DNA from: Gottfriedia acidiceleris
Lineage (GTDB): Bacteria > Bacillota > Bacilli > Bacillales > Bacillaceae_G
Reading direction: 5' to 3'
DNA: 56,257 nt
Assembly: GCF_004138285.1 (NCBI RefSeq)
Contig: NZ_SCFN01000027.1
Span: forward strand, 1-56,257
Shown: one piece after another, positions 19,676 to 27,940 of the stretch
How positions within the stretch are numbered: position 1 is the stretch's first letter
Layout: every line of letters starts with the position of its first letter
Notes under the pieces: model-generated
Databases searched by the model: none
Told to the model about the DNA's origin: nothing
Seen by the model: the letters and a program-made list of their open reading frames with translations, nothing else
Position numbers and translations under genes: made by a program

Positions 19676-19920
19676 AAAAAAGACTATAAGAAGAAAGAAT
19701 CTTCTCACAGTCTAATAAACTTGGTGATTTATCATTTATCAAGAGCTATATAATCATACAATTCTTATATAAGCCCCATCAACTAAAACATAAATCTGAT
19801 GGAATACTACAAAAGTGATCTAGTATTCAATAAATAATTATCTCGTTATCAGTAAAGTAAGTTACCTTCTAATTTGCCTTAATTCCATAAGAGCATAACA
19901 AATAAGCCTATATATTAGGC
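19676..19920 (-). promoter_or_regulatory. Attenuator-like leader of the ABC-F gene
   Basis: In the ~600 bases between the ABC-F start and the next gene, the minus strand carries a perfect hairpin GCCTA-TATAT-TAGGC (19906-19920). Farther on is a terminator at 19676-19713 (AGACT..GAGAAG pairing with CTTCTTATAGTCT, then TTTTTT), about 135 bases before the coding start. A terminator inside the leader of an ABC-F gene, preceded by a short ORF, is the known layout of antibiotic-responsive attenuation. The alternative antiterminator pairing could not be established by eye. Confidence 0.6.
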
Positions 19921-19967
19921 AATTTTCAACTCATTAGGAAAACTTATTAATTTAAATTAAATTAATA

Positions 19968-19988
19968 TCAGCAATTAGTTGGCATCAT
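19968..19988 (-). CDS. Putative six-residue leader peptide of the ABC-F gene
   Basis: A consensus AAGGAGG lies 11 bases before ATG-ATG, giving Met-Met-Pro-Thr-Asn-Cys and a TGA. It is downstream of the 39-codon frame and upstream of the leader hairpin and terminator. Ribosome stalling on a short peptide would be the sensor in an attenuation model. This is inference from layout only. Confidence 0.4.
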   Translation of the reverse strand: MMPTNC

Positions 19989-19992
19989 AAAC

Positions 19993-20112
19993 TTACTTTC
20001 CTCCTTCGAAATTTTCTATATTATCCCATTTTTCCGTTTTTTTGTAAATGGCTTCATTAAATTTATCAATCTTTTTACTAATTAATTCAAAAAACTCATT
20101 TAATCTTGCCAT
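19993..20112 (-). CDS. Possible 39-residue small protein
   Basis: The 40-codon frame reads MARLNEFFELISKKIDKFNE, then AIYKKTEKWDNIENFEGGK, an amphipathic, Lys-rich helix. The reading frame ends inside the AAGGAGG that serves the six-residue leader ORF. No good Shine-Dalgarno precedes it, and a TATAAT lies only three bases before the ATG. Therefore it may be untranslated leader RNA, or a member of the SIMPL-gene operon ending just upstream. Unrecognised. Confidence 0.35.
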   Translation of the reverse strand: MARLNEFFELISKKIDKFNEAIYKKTEKWDNIENFEGGK

Positions 20113-20149
20113 GTATTATACTTTTATTTCCAATCCATAGTTTATACAT

Positions 20150-20884
20150 TTAATAACTGACATAATTAAACATTGCCTGCACTGAAGCAGTTATTTTTAT
20201 TTGTCCCTCTTGAATTGGTGTTGTTGGACCGCTGAATGCAGCTGCAGTCATTGTTAATGAGGACATCGGACGTACAATTTGAATACCTTCTTCAGCCAAC
20301 CAGATAGGTATGTTATTAATGGATAACCCTAGGGATTTCGCGATGTTTTCTGCATTCGTTTTTGCATTTAAAGTAGCCTTTTGTAGTGCTTCCCCGTAAT
20401 ACGGATCGGGATTTGATACTTCAAATGTAAGATTCCGTACTTCATTTGCTCCATTTTCAACTGCAACGTCAATCACTTTCCCAACATTTGCAAGATCCTT
20501 CACAATTACTTTATAAATATGACTCACCCGATATCCCTTAAAAATTTGATGTGAATCTTGGTAATCAACAATTCGATCGATTGTATATGAATTCGTTTCA
20601 ATTTCGTCTTGTTTAATTCCGATCCCTTTTAATGCTTCTATAATTTTATTCGAAATAATTGCATTCTCTGTCTGAGCCGTTTGTACTTTCATATCTTCTA
20701 CTACAGATCCTAATAGTACAAACGACTGGTCGGGCTTCACAAATACTTCTCCTTTTCCTGTTGCTTTAATCGTATAATTACTATTCATATTGCGAGATTG
20801 AAAAGCACTTTGATATTGAGGGGTTGAATAATCATATCGCATACCTGTTAAGTTATAATTATTTAATGGATAAATCTTCCTCAC
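20150..20884 (-). CDS. SIMPL domain (DUF541) protein
   Basis: This protein of 244 residues (or 230 if the ATG at 20842 is used) has no signal peptide. The SIMPL fold spans residues ~38-240. It opens with IKATGKGEVFVKPDQSFVLL, the conserved 'G-x-G-x-V-x-x-x-P-D' strand, followed by the long helix NAIISNKIIEALKGIGIKQD, then the EIETNSYTI block and KATLNAKTNAENIAKSLGLS. In B. subtilis related proteins occur singly; their function is not established. The GTG at 20884 is poorly spaced from its AAAGGAT site, so the real start may be MRYDYS. Proline/Tyr-rich N-terminus. Confidence 0.82.
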   Translation of the reverse strand: MRKIYPLNNYNLTGMRYDYSTPQYQSAFQSRNMNSNYTIKATGKGEVFVKPDQSFVLLGSVVEDMKVQTAQTENAIISNKIIEALKGIGIKQDEIETNSYTIDRIVDYQDSHQIFKGYRVSHIYKVIVKDLANVGKVIDVAVENGANEVRNLTFEVSNPDPYYGEALQKATLNAKTNAENIAKSLGLSINNIPIWLAEEGIQIVRPMSSLTMTAAAFSGPTTPIQEGQIKITASVQAMFNYVSY

Positions 20885-20997
20885 ATCCTTTTAAGATGAA
20901 AAATATTGTATTTGTGCCCATTTATTGTATGTATTGAGAGCTTTTTCTGTGATTAATTTGCTTAAAACGATTGTTGTTAGGAGTAAATGAATAATTA

Positions 20998-21045
20998 AAA
21001 AGCTTGTAAACTTCGGGAAATTCCCAATATCTACAAGCTTTTGCA
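20998..21045 (-). terminator. Intrinsic terminator of the 37-residue gene
   Basis: On the minus strand AAAAGCTTGTAGATATTGGG pairs with CCCGAAGTTTACAAGCTTTT around GAATTT, then T's. It lies about 55 bases past the small gene's stop at 21099. Confidence 0.8.
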
Positions 21046-21098
21046 ATTTATATTTACTCATTTATATACGGATTGCCAATGATGTTTTCTTTCATCGT

Positions 21099-21212
21099 TT
21101 ATTTTGATTCTTCTTCATCCAAGATATCATCATAGTCTTTTTGTTTCCCAATTTCTATTGGTACTTCATATTCTGGTACACTGCCATTGTAATATGTAGA
21201 ATAGTTTTCCAT
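21099..21212 (-). CDS. Small acidic hypothetical protein, 37 residues
   Basis: An ATG with AAGGGGA 6 bases upstream opens 37 codons: MENYSTYYNGSVPEYEVPIE, then IGKQKDYDDILDEEESK. It is strongly acidic and Tyr-rich, with no membrane part, and is followed by a strong terminator, so it is an independent transcription unit and probably a true small gene. The composition recalls small spore or cytoplasmic proteins, but no family was recognised. Confidence 0.6.
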   Translation of the reverse strand: MENYSTYYNGSVPEYEVPIEIGKQKDYDDILDEEESK

Positions 21213-21568
21213 TTTAATTCCCCTTTTTCAAATAATAGATTGGAAGTTAGACAAATACTATTTAAAAATTAACTTATGTAAATTCATCCACACTTTAATT
21301 AAACAAGGGAATTCATAAAATTACTATTGGGGTTTTTTTACTAATTTCCTATTAAAAAGGATGCTGTAATTACCAATTTTTGGTTAGCACCTGTTAAAAC
21401 ACCTTAGAAATCAAGAAAATAATATTAGTTGTATTGGGGGAATTCTGAAAAAAACAATAAAAAAACGTTATTAAAATGATAAACTATAGCCTACATTTTA
21501 TAAAATAAGTCAAAATTTAAACGCACGGAGTGTTCAGTTTAACTTTTATTAATAGAAATTTTCTTTTT
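21213..21568. other. Intergenic region without visible gene
   Basis: AT-rich sequence, with one TTGGGGGAATT box near 21434 resembling the two boxes at 5848 and 5999. No start codon follows it in useful distance. No other structure was seen apart from the terminator beginning at 21574. Confidence 0.4.
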
Positions 21569-21573
21569 CAAAT

Positions 21574-21603
21574 AAAAAAGAATGGATTTCTCCATCCCTT
21601 TTT
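21574..21603 (-). terminator. Intrinsic terminator of the DUF4822 gene
   Basis: GGATGGA pairs with TCCATTC around GAAA on the minus strand, followed by T6. It starts 8 bases past the stop at 21611. Confidence 0.75.
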
Positions 21604-21610
21604 AAGTTTA

Positions 21611-22582
21611 TTAAAAACTAAACATCGGTTTATAATCACCTTTATACGGTTGATGCTCAACAAATACAGTTATATCCTTACCATCTTTGTCTTTACCTGT
21701 TCTTTTATAAGTAAATTTATTATTATTAAGCTCAGTCAATTCAAGAACGGCACCATACTTATTTGTTCCGATTGAAACATGTGCTCTAATTTTATTTTCA
21801 TGGGCAATATCGAAATATCCATAGTCACCACGGCTTTTACCTGTTTCAAGATTGAAAAACTCATATTTATTAGTGTATCCATCAAATTTTGCAAGACTAA
21901 TAAAATTCGTATTATATTTCGTTACGTCATTCCCTTGTTCATCCAGTACTTTTGTACCATTCCAAAGTGTTCTACCTAAAATTTTATCTCCATCAACTTT
22001 TTTTACAATCTCGCCTGTTTTAGAATCTAATTTTTTATCAGGATCTGTAAAAGAGAGCTCTTTTTCTTTATATGGGACATGTTCAACGTACACTTCTACG
22101 TCATTACCGTTTGCATCTTTTCCCATTCTTTTATAAGTAAATACGTTTTTATTTAGTTTTGTCATATCAACTACAGCTTGGTAATTCATTGATTCAGAAA
22201 TTAAAATTCGTTTTTTACCATCATTTGTAATAAAAAATGTTCCTTTATCACCACGACTTTGACCTGTCTTTGCATCAAAAAATTCGTATCTTCCTGATTT
22301 TGCATCATATTTAGCAAGACCAATAAAATTTGCGTTCTCTTTTGTTAAGTCATGATGATTTTTATCATACACTCTTGTACCTTGCCAGTTTGTACTACTT
22401 AAAATTTTAGCCATTTCCTGCCCTTTTGTTAATTTGTTCTTTACTTTTTTAGGAGCCTTGTAAACTCTTTCTTGCTTTTGTTTACTATGCTCTTCTTGTG
22501 CATTAGCAGCTGTATTGCAACCTGTTACTACTAATGTTAATCCGAGTAATATAGATGAAATTGTTTTTGTTTTATTATTCAT
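21611..22582 (-). CDS. DUF4822 lipoprotein with two tandem domains
   Basis: This 323-residue lipoprotein has the signal MNNKTKTISSILLGLTLVVT with lipobox V-T-G-C (Cys22). Two homologous domains follow, at residues ~60-175 and ~197-317. Each begins with (I)LSSTNWQGTRVYD / LGRTLWNGTKVLD, continues with ANFIGLAKYD / TNFISLAKFD, and ends FTYKRMGKDANGND / FTYKRTGKDKDGKD plus VEHxPYK. This repeat is characteristic of DUF4822. It sits on the outer face of the membrane and its function is unknown. A Lys-rich linker follows the lipid anchor. It forms its own transcription unit, with a terminator just after the stop. Confidence 0.83.
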   Translation of the reverse strand: MNNKTKTISSILLGLTLVVTGCNTAANAQEEHSKQKQERVYKAPKKVKNKLTKGQEMAKILSSTNWQGTRVYDKNHHDLTKENANFIGLAKYDAKSGRYEFFDAKTGQSRGDKGTFFITNDGKKRILISESMNYQAVVDMTKLNKNVFTYKRMGKDANGNDVEVYVEHVPYKEKELSFTDPDKKLDSKTGEIVKKVDGDKILGRTLWNGTKVLDEQGNDVTKYNTNFISLAKFDGYTNKYEFFNLETGKSRGDYGYFDIAHENKIRAHVSIGTNKYGAVLELTELNNNKFTYKRTGKDKDGKDITVFVEHQPYKGDYKPMFSF

Positions 22583-22665
22583 TTTAATTGTCCTCTCAAA
22601 ATTTCATTGTTTTGTATTTTATATAATCTCCAATTATTCAAAAACTTGTCATTTAAAATCATTCG

Positions 22666-23342
22666 TTATTTTGCTCCTGCTTTTAGCAAAATTTCTTCGA
22701 TTTCTTTAAAACCTCTTTCACGTGCATGCTGTATAGGCGTAACATTTTCTTGATCTGGTAAATTAACATCTGCTCCATTATCAATAAGCAATTGTACTGT
22801 TTGCTGTTGTTTTTCATTTCCATCGTTCAAAATAATTGCTTCTAAGAGGGCCGTCCATCCGAGATTATTGACATGATTAACATCAATTTCAGTATGATTA
22901 AGAAGCTCTTTTACGACATCCACATATCCATGTTCTGAAGCGGGAATTAATGCTGTTCCACCATACCGGTTCGTAATTGATGGATCAGCACCTGCTTTAA
23001 TAGTAAGTTTTAGAATATCTATAAAGCCTTCTGCACCAGCATATAAATATAGGGATTGTTTTTCATATGATCTCGAATATTGACATCTGCGCCAGCTTCT
23101 ATCAGTACTTTTGCAGTTTTGAAATCGTTATGATAAGTTGCAATCATTGTGGCAGTTTGTCCATTAGAATTCTGTGCATTTATATTCGCACCATTCTCAA
23201 TCAACTTCTTTACGATATCAGTTTCTCCACGTTTTGCTGCTTGAAATAACTGTTCGTTCACTTTTTCTTCCCCCTTAGCAAATGAGGCACATCCATTTAG
23301 CAAAAGTATGCAGCTGGTTATTACTGCAAGTAACTTCCACAC
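22666..23342 (-). pseudogene. Ankyrin-repeat lipoprotein gene broken by a 2-base change
   Basis: The N-terminus is a lipoprotein signal (WKLLAVITSCILLLNGC). A GTG at 23342 or a TTG slightly upstream follows AGGAGG. Ankyrin repeats follow (LFQAAKRGETDIVKKLIENG, TAKVLIEAGADVNIRD). After RDHMKNNP the frame ends at 23019. Removing the dinucleotide AT from TATATTTATATG near 23044 restores YLYAGAEGFIDILKLTIKAG, then ADPSITNRYGGTALIPASEH and the downstream ankyrin block to 22666 (LLIDNGADVNLPDQENVTPI). The whole protein would be ~225 residues with five or six repeats. Such lipoproteins act in protein binding at the cell surface; partner unknown. Confidence 0.75.
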
Positions 23343-23547
23343 AAAGTACAACGTCCTCCTATTCCATAACAATTCAACATGAAAATATCGTCTTATTCCT
23401 GGGAAATTTTCCTCCAATCTTTTTCAATAGTTAGACCTTTGTTCGTCTGAAATCTATGTTATTCCTTAAATGAAAACTCCATCTAAACAAATTATTAAAA
23501 ATGGATAAAATTTTTAATAATTTTTCTTTATAGATAAGCTCTGAATT

Positions 23548-23575
23548 AAAAAAACTGTCTAATTAGACAGTTTAG
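23548..23575 (-). terminator. Terminator of the oligopeptide-binding protein gene
   Basis: The perfect palindrome AAACTGTCTAATTAGACAGT plus TT is followed on the minus strand by a T7 run. It is ~165 bases after the stop at 23742. The same core TGTCTAATTAGACA forms the terminator at 42856-42885. Otherwise 23343-23741 shows no gene. Confidence 0.75.
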
Positions 23576-23741
23576 GGGACTCAAGTGCAACTATAGCTTT
23601 TGTTTGTTTTATTAACCATTTTAACTACTTAAGTATTTTTAAATTGTTTCTGCCGACCTTGCAAATGAAATTGAAATTAACTTTTACGTCTATCAAAAAT
23701 AAATTCCACTACTCCCCTAGAAGAAACAATCTATGTGTCTT

Positions 23742-25376
23742 TTATTTTTTTATGTAAGCCCATTTGTAAGAATTTTTCACTCCATAAGGGTGATTGTATA
23801 CATTTTTCACATAGGATTTTTCCAAATATGCCACCCCATTCTGATACATAGGTGAAATAGCTGCATCCTTTCCAAGTAATTGCTCTTCAGCCTCAGCTAA
23901 AGCATTCCATCGAGATTTAGGATCTTGGAGTAGTGTCGTTTTTGCTTTTGTGATTAATTCATCATACTTCGGATTTGAGTACGCTATGTTATTGTTTGTC
24001 ACCCATTTATCCAAGAAAGTCATCGGATCCGGATAATCCGGTCCCCATCCAGCCAAAGAGATATCGTACTGGAGATTATCTTCTAGGGCAAATTTAGGCT
24101 GTGCAGGTTGGACCTTGATGTTCACTGTTAAACCAGGTAGATTTTTTTCAAGTTCAAACTTCAAATATTGGGAAATTTTCTTATTACTATCGTCTTCTGC
24201 GATCAGAAGCTCTAAAACAATACTTTGTTTTCTAAGCTCCCGCTTAGCCTTTTCCCAATATTCCTTTGCCTTCGCAATATTCGTTTTATTGAAGTCTCCT
24301 GTAGTATCGTCGAAATCTTCCCCATCCGGACCATATGCCAAATTCTTGGCGACAAAGTAATAAGCAGGCGTTGACCCGTTATTTAAGATTACGTCTGTAA
24401 TCTCTTTTTTGTTGTAGCCCATATCTATTGCTTTACGCACATTCACATTTTTTAAAATAGGATTTTGGTTATTTAACTTTAAATAAATAAGCCTTCCTTC
24501 TTGTGCTGTTTTAAATTCTTTATCGTTTTTATACTTATCCACAAATTCGGCTGTTAGACTTACCCGGTCAATTGCTCCTGTCTGATATAAATTGACAGCT
24601 GTAGAATTATCCTTCGCAATATTAAAGTTGATTTCATCCAGCTTTACTGTTTTTTTATCCCAATAGTCTCGGTTTTTCTCAAGCTTAAAGCTTTGTTCGT
24701 GTTTCCATTCACTCATTTTGAATGGGCCGTCATAAACAACTGAGTTCGCTTCCATTCCGTAATTCTTGCCCTGTTCCTCTACAACCTTTTCATTCAACGG
24801 CATGAACGGGGCAAGTGCGGTCAAACTTAAGAAATATGGAACTGGATTATCGAGTTGTACTTCTAACGTATGATCATCGATAGCCTTTACTCCCAATTGT
24901 TCTACAGGAAGTTGGTTTTCATTTATCTTCTTTGCGTTTTTGACATCATACATGATGTAGGCATATTCTGAAGCTGTGGTTGGATCTAATGTGCGTTTCC
25001 AGCCATATTCAAAATCATGCGCTGTCACCGGATCACCGTTAGACCATTTTGCATCACGTAGTTCAAATATGTATGTTTTCCTATCTTTACTCACTGAATA
25101 GGATTTCGCAATTCCTGGTACTGGCTGACTGTCTTTTCCTTGTCGGTAAAGCCCCTCCATAACATTGTTTAGTACACTGAGAGTTGTAGAGTCTTCCACA
25201 AGTGAGGAATCCATTGATGAAAGCTCAGATGTTTCAACTAACCGTAGCACTTGTTTTGCATTTGCCTTACCTACGCCCCCAACTGTTGTTGCCTCTTCTT
25301 TTTGGTTTGCACATCCAGGAAGTGCAATTCCCAAGATCAACAGTAAAGCTGTTAATCGTTTGGTTTGTTGATTCAA
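23742..25376 (-). CDS. Peptide ABC transporter substrate-binding lipoprotein (OppA/DppE type)
   Basis: This 544-residue SBP family 5 lipoprotein has the signal MNQQTKRLTALLLILGIALP with lipobox A-L-P-G-C (Cys22). The cluster signature is DRKTYIFELRDAKWSNGDPV near residue 88, followed by TAHDFEYGWKRTLDP. WGPDYPDPMTFLDKW near residue 450 is typical of OppA peptide-binding proteins. It captures oligopeptides outside the membrane, but no permease or ATPase genes are adjacent, so it must rely on a system elsewhere. The next gene upstream is an M20 amidohydrolase with a ~165-base gap, and a divergent LD-carboxypeptidase lies beyond. Base composition is more GC-rich than the flanks, suggesting acquisition as a group. 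Confidence 0.93.
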   Translation of the reverse strand: MNQQTKRLTALLLILGIALPGCANQKEEATTVGGVGKANAKQVLRLVETSELSSMDSSLVEDSTTLSVLNNVMEGLYRQGKDSQPVPGIAKSYSVSKDRKTYIFELRDAKWSNGDPVTAHDFEYGWKRTLDPTTASEYAYIMYDVKNAKKINENQLPVEQLGVKAIDDHTLEVQLDNPVPYFLSLTALAPFMPLNEKVVEEQGKNYGMEANSVVYDGPFKMSEWKHEQSFKLEKNRDYWDKKTVKLDEINFNIAKDNSTAVNLYQTGAIDRVSLTAEFVDKYKNDKEFKTAQEGRLIYLKLNNQNPILKNVNVRKAIDMGYNKKEITDVILNNGSTPAYYFVAKNLAYGPDGEDFDDTTGDFNKTNIAKAKEYWEKAKRELRKQSIVLELLIAEDDSNKKISQYLKFELEKNLPGLTVNIKVQPAQPKFALEDNLQYDISLAGWGPDYPDPMTFLDKWVTNNNIAYSNPKYDELITKAKTTLLQDPKSRWNALAEAEEQLLGKDAAISPMYQNGVAYLEKSYVKNVYNHPYGVKNSYKWAYIKK

Positions 25377-25543
25377 ATAAAATCTACCTCCTTACTAGCA
25401 AATAATATTTTCCCTTAAGTAATTATAATATTCTGTATATTTAACACATTACCTTTTTTATATTCGATTTATCGAACAATAAATGAATATATTGACTTTC
25501 TCAAGTATTTGCAGCTTAAAAGGTCGTTATTATCCCTTTATGT

Positions 25544-26722
25544 CTAACTCAAAAGATTACATGCTGCATGCAAGAACATGTTCAGGCCAATAACAAGAGA
25601 ATCTTCATCGATTGTAAACCTTGGATGATGATGTGGATACGTACTTTCGCTTTTCTCTGATCCTGAACCAATTTTAAAAAAGCATCCGTCCGCTTTTTGT
25701 AAAAAAGCAGAAAAGTCTTCCCCACCCATAGATGGTTTGATATACGCAACAGATTCATTGCCATATACCTCAATAGCTGTTTGTTCCAGCACTTTTGTGA
25801 CAGCATCATGATTGATAACTGGTCTGTAACCATATCTGTAATGACAGGAATAACTTGCTCCATGAGCCTCGCAAATCCCTTTTACAATTTGTTCAATTCG
25901 CAACTCCGCATCGTATCGCAATTTTTCGTCAAAACAACGAACGGTACCGACAATTTCAGCAGTATCGGGAATGATATTATCAGCCGTTCCAGCGTGAAAT
26001 TGGGTAACAGAAAGGACCCTTTGCGCAAATGCATCGGTTTTCCGTGAAACAATATGCTGCAAATTCGTTATAATTTGTGCTCCGATTGCGATGCTGTCCA
26101 CAGTATCTTCGGGATGCGCGGCATGTCCGCCTTTGCCGCGGATTGTGATATGGAACGTATCAGGGGCAGCCATCATCGGCCCGTAAACAATACCAATTTT
26201 GCCGACTTCCAAACCGGACATGAGATGCAAACCGATTATGTAATCAACCCCTTCCATTACGCCTGCATGCACCATTTCCTCCCCTCCACCAGGATATTGT
26301 TCCTCGGCATGCTGGAACAGGAAACGGATTTCTCCACTTATTTCATTTTTATGTTTTGCCAAAATTTCAGCCGCTCCCAGTAAAATGGCGGTGTGCCCGT
26401 CATGACCACAGGCATGCATAACGCCTGGAACTGTTGAGGCAAACTCAAAGTTGTTTTCTTCAACAATTGGCAGGGCATCCATATCGGCTCGAATTGCTAG
26501 CGTTTTGCCAGGCTTACCACCAACTAGTCTTGCCATCACGCTATATGCGGTCGGACGTGAGAGCTCTAGATTTCCGAAAGATCGCAATGTATCATATACA
26601 AATTGAGAGGTTTTTTTCTCATTAAAAGAAAGCTCTGGATATTTGTGAAGGTGTCTTCTCCAATTTACTAACTTTTCTTTTGAAATCTCTGCTTTAAATT
26701 CTACATTTTCTAAGGATTTCAC
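25544..26722 (-). CDS. M20 family amidohydrolase (N-acyl amino acid / peptide hydrolase type)
   Basis: This 392-residue enzyme is of the M20D (hippurate hydrolase, N-acetyl-L-amino-acid amidohydrolase) group. Metal-binding blocks are VMHACGHDGHTAILLGAAEI, FLFQHAEEQYPGGGEEMV and IGLHLMSGLEVG; MGGEDFSAF and the C-terminal HHHPRFTIDEDSL carry further ligands. The dimerisation domain spans residues ~185-295 (GGHAAHPEDTVDSI). It should be cytoplasmic. It sits between the peptide-binding lipoprotein and the divergent S66 peptidase, suggesting a role in using acylated amino acids or cell-wall peptides. Codon use is clearly more GC-rich than in the neighbouring hut or arg genes. Confidence 0.93.
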   Translation of the reverse strand: MKSLENVEFKAEISKEKLVNWRRHLHKYPELSFNEKKTSQFVYDTLRSFGNLELSRPTAYSVMARLVGGKPGKTLAIRADMDALPIVEENNFEFASTVPGVMHACGHDGHTAILLGAAEILAKHKNEISGEIRFLFQHAEEQYPGGGEEMVHAGVMEGVDYIIGLHLMSGLEVGKIGIVYGPMMAAPDTFHITIRGKGGHAAHPEDTVDSIAIGAQIITNLQHIVSRKTDAFAQRVLSVTQFHAGTADNIIPDTAEIVGTVRCFDEKLRYDAELRIEQIVKGICEAHGASYSCHYRYGYRPVINHDAVTKVLEQTAIEVYGNESVAYIKPSMGGEDFSAFLQKADGCFFKIGSGSEKSESTYPHHHPRFTIDEDSLVIGLNMFLHAACNLLS

Positions 26723-26878
26723 TTAAACATCTCCTTCCCATTTTCAACTGTTAAATTCTCTATCATACAGATAATCCCCTTCTAATGTAAAAAATACATT
26801 GAAAAAAAAGCCTTAGATAAGGAAATTGCTATTTGATATAGAATATATATAAGATGTCACACAAATAGGAGGGAAAAT

Positions 26879-27799
26879 ATGCGAAAACCGAATGCATTGA
26901 AAATAGGGGATACTGTAATGATTATTGCACCTTCAAGTCCACCAAATATTGAAAATGTGATGAAAATGAAGCTTACAATAGAACAAGCTGGCCTGAATGT
27001 CCTGATCGGCAAAGGCGTAACAGAAAAGCGGGGCTATCTTGCAGGAAGCGATGAAAACAGAGTGTCGGACTTACATAAAGCCTTCTATGACCCTGAAGTA
27101 AAGGCTGTATTGTGCGCAACCGGAGGATATGGAAGCGGAAGATTGCTGCAAGACATTGACTTTGAGCACATCAAAAACAATCCGAAAATCTTTTGGGGAT
27201 ACAGTGACATCACAGCTTTGCATATTGCTTTGCAACAAAAAGCAAACTTGGTGACGTTTCATGGACCTATGATGCAAGAGTGTGGGGCAGATGACGTACT
27301 AACAGAGACGATTGGTTCTTTCAAGCAATTATTAGAGCCGCTCAGTTTAATCTTTTCTGCTTCTGAAACAAATACATACCCTACATTTTCACATTCTGTA
27401 ACTGCCCCAATAACCGGTGGCAATCTAACAGTTATTACAAGCACGTTCGGTACACCTTATGAGATAGATACAAAAGGTAAAATTTTATTTATTGAAGACA
27501 TTCAAGAAGAACCCTATCGTATTGATCGAATGATCAATCAATTGCGTTTGGCAAGGAAGTTTGAGGATTGTAAAGGGATCATCTTTGGAGATTTTAAAGA
27601 TTGCGGGCCACAAAAACGTAAATCTTCCCTTACAATAGCAGAAATTGTGTATGATCATATTGTCCCGCTGGAATTGCCGATTTTAAGCGGATTTCCTATT
27701 GGTCACTGTTCTCCAAATTACGGAGTCCCTTTTGGAGTCCCTGTTACAATGAATGGAGTAGACCAAACGATATCGTTTGAACCTGGAATACACATATAG
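26879..27799 (+). CDS. S66 family LD-carboxypeptidase (LdcA/MccF type)
   Basis: This 306-residue serine peptidase cleaves the L,D bond before the terminal D-alanine of murein tetrapeptides (LdcA) or, in the MccF branch, microcin-like acyl-nucleotides. The N-terminus GDTVMIIAPSSPP and CATGGYGSGRLLQDIDF are family features. The nucleophile Ser109 is in GYSDITALH. The Glu and His of the triad are in FIEDIQEEPYRID and GHCSPNYGVPFG. An AGGAGGG site precedes the ATG. It is divergent from the M20 gene, with a 156-base intergenic region. In B. subtilis a similar enzyme (YkfA) is encoded next to a dipeptide transporter, which supports a cell-wall peptide recycling role here. Confidence 0.92.
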   Translation: MRKPNALKIGDTVMIIAPSSPPNIENVMKMKLTIEQAGLNVLIGKGVTEKRGYLAGSDENRVSDLHKAFYDPEVKAVLCATGGYGSGRLLQDIDFEHIKNNPKIFWGYSDITALHIALQQKANLVTFHGPMMQECGADDVLTETIGSFKQLLEPLSLIFSASETNTYPTFSHSVTAPITGGNLTVITSTFGTPYEIDTKGKILFIEDIQEEPYRIDRMINQLRLARKFEDCKGIIFGDFKDCGPQKRKSSLTIAEIVYDHIVPLELPILSGFPIGHCSPNYGVPFGVPVTMNGVDQTISFEPGIHI

Positions 27800-27904
27800 T
27801 GATAGTGGCGATTTAAGTAACCACAATAATTCGATTGATAGTCAATTGTCCTGTAATTTAGTTCCATATGAAAATCAACAATCAACCTTTACAGGGCTTT
27901 AGAT

Positions 27905-27933
27905 AAAAAACCGCCAACAAGTGACGGTTTTTA
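27905..27933. terminator. Bidirectional terminator between convergent genes
   Basis: AAAAACCG pairs with CGGTTTTT around an 11-12 base loop. It lies between the S66 gene (plus) and the response regulator gene (minus), so it can serve both. Confidence 0.7.
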
Positions 27934-27940
27934 AATGTTG

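Noticed and set aside
25582-25863. A 93-codon frame inside the M20 amidohydrolase gene
   Set aside because: It is a same-strand shadow frame, while the enclosing gene carries all catalytic motifs.
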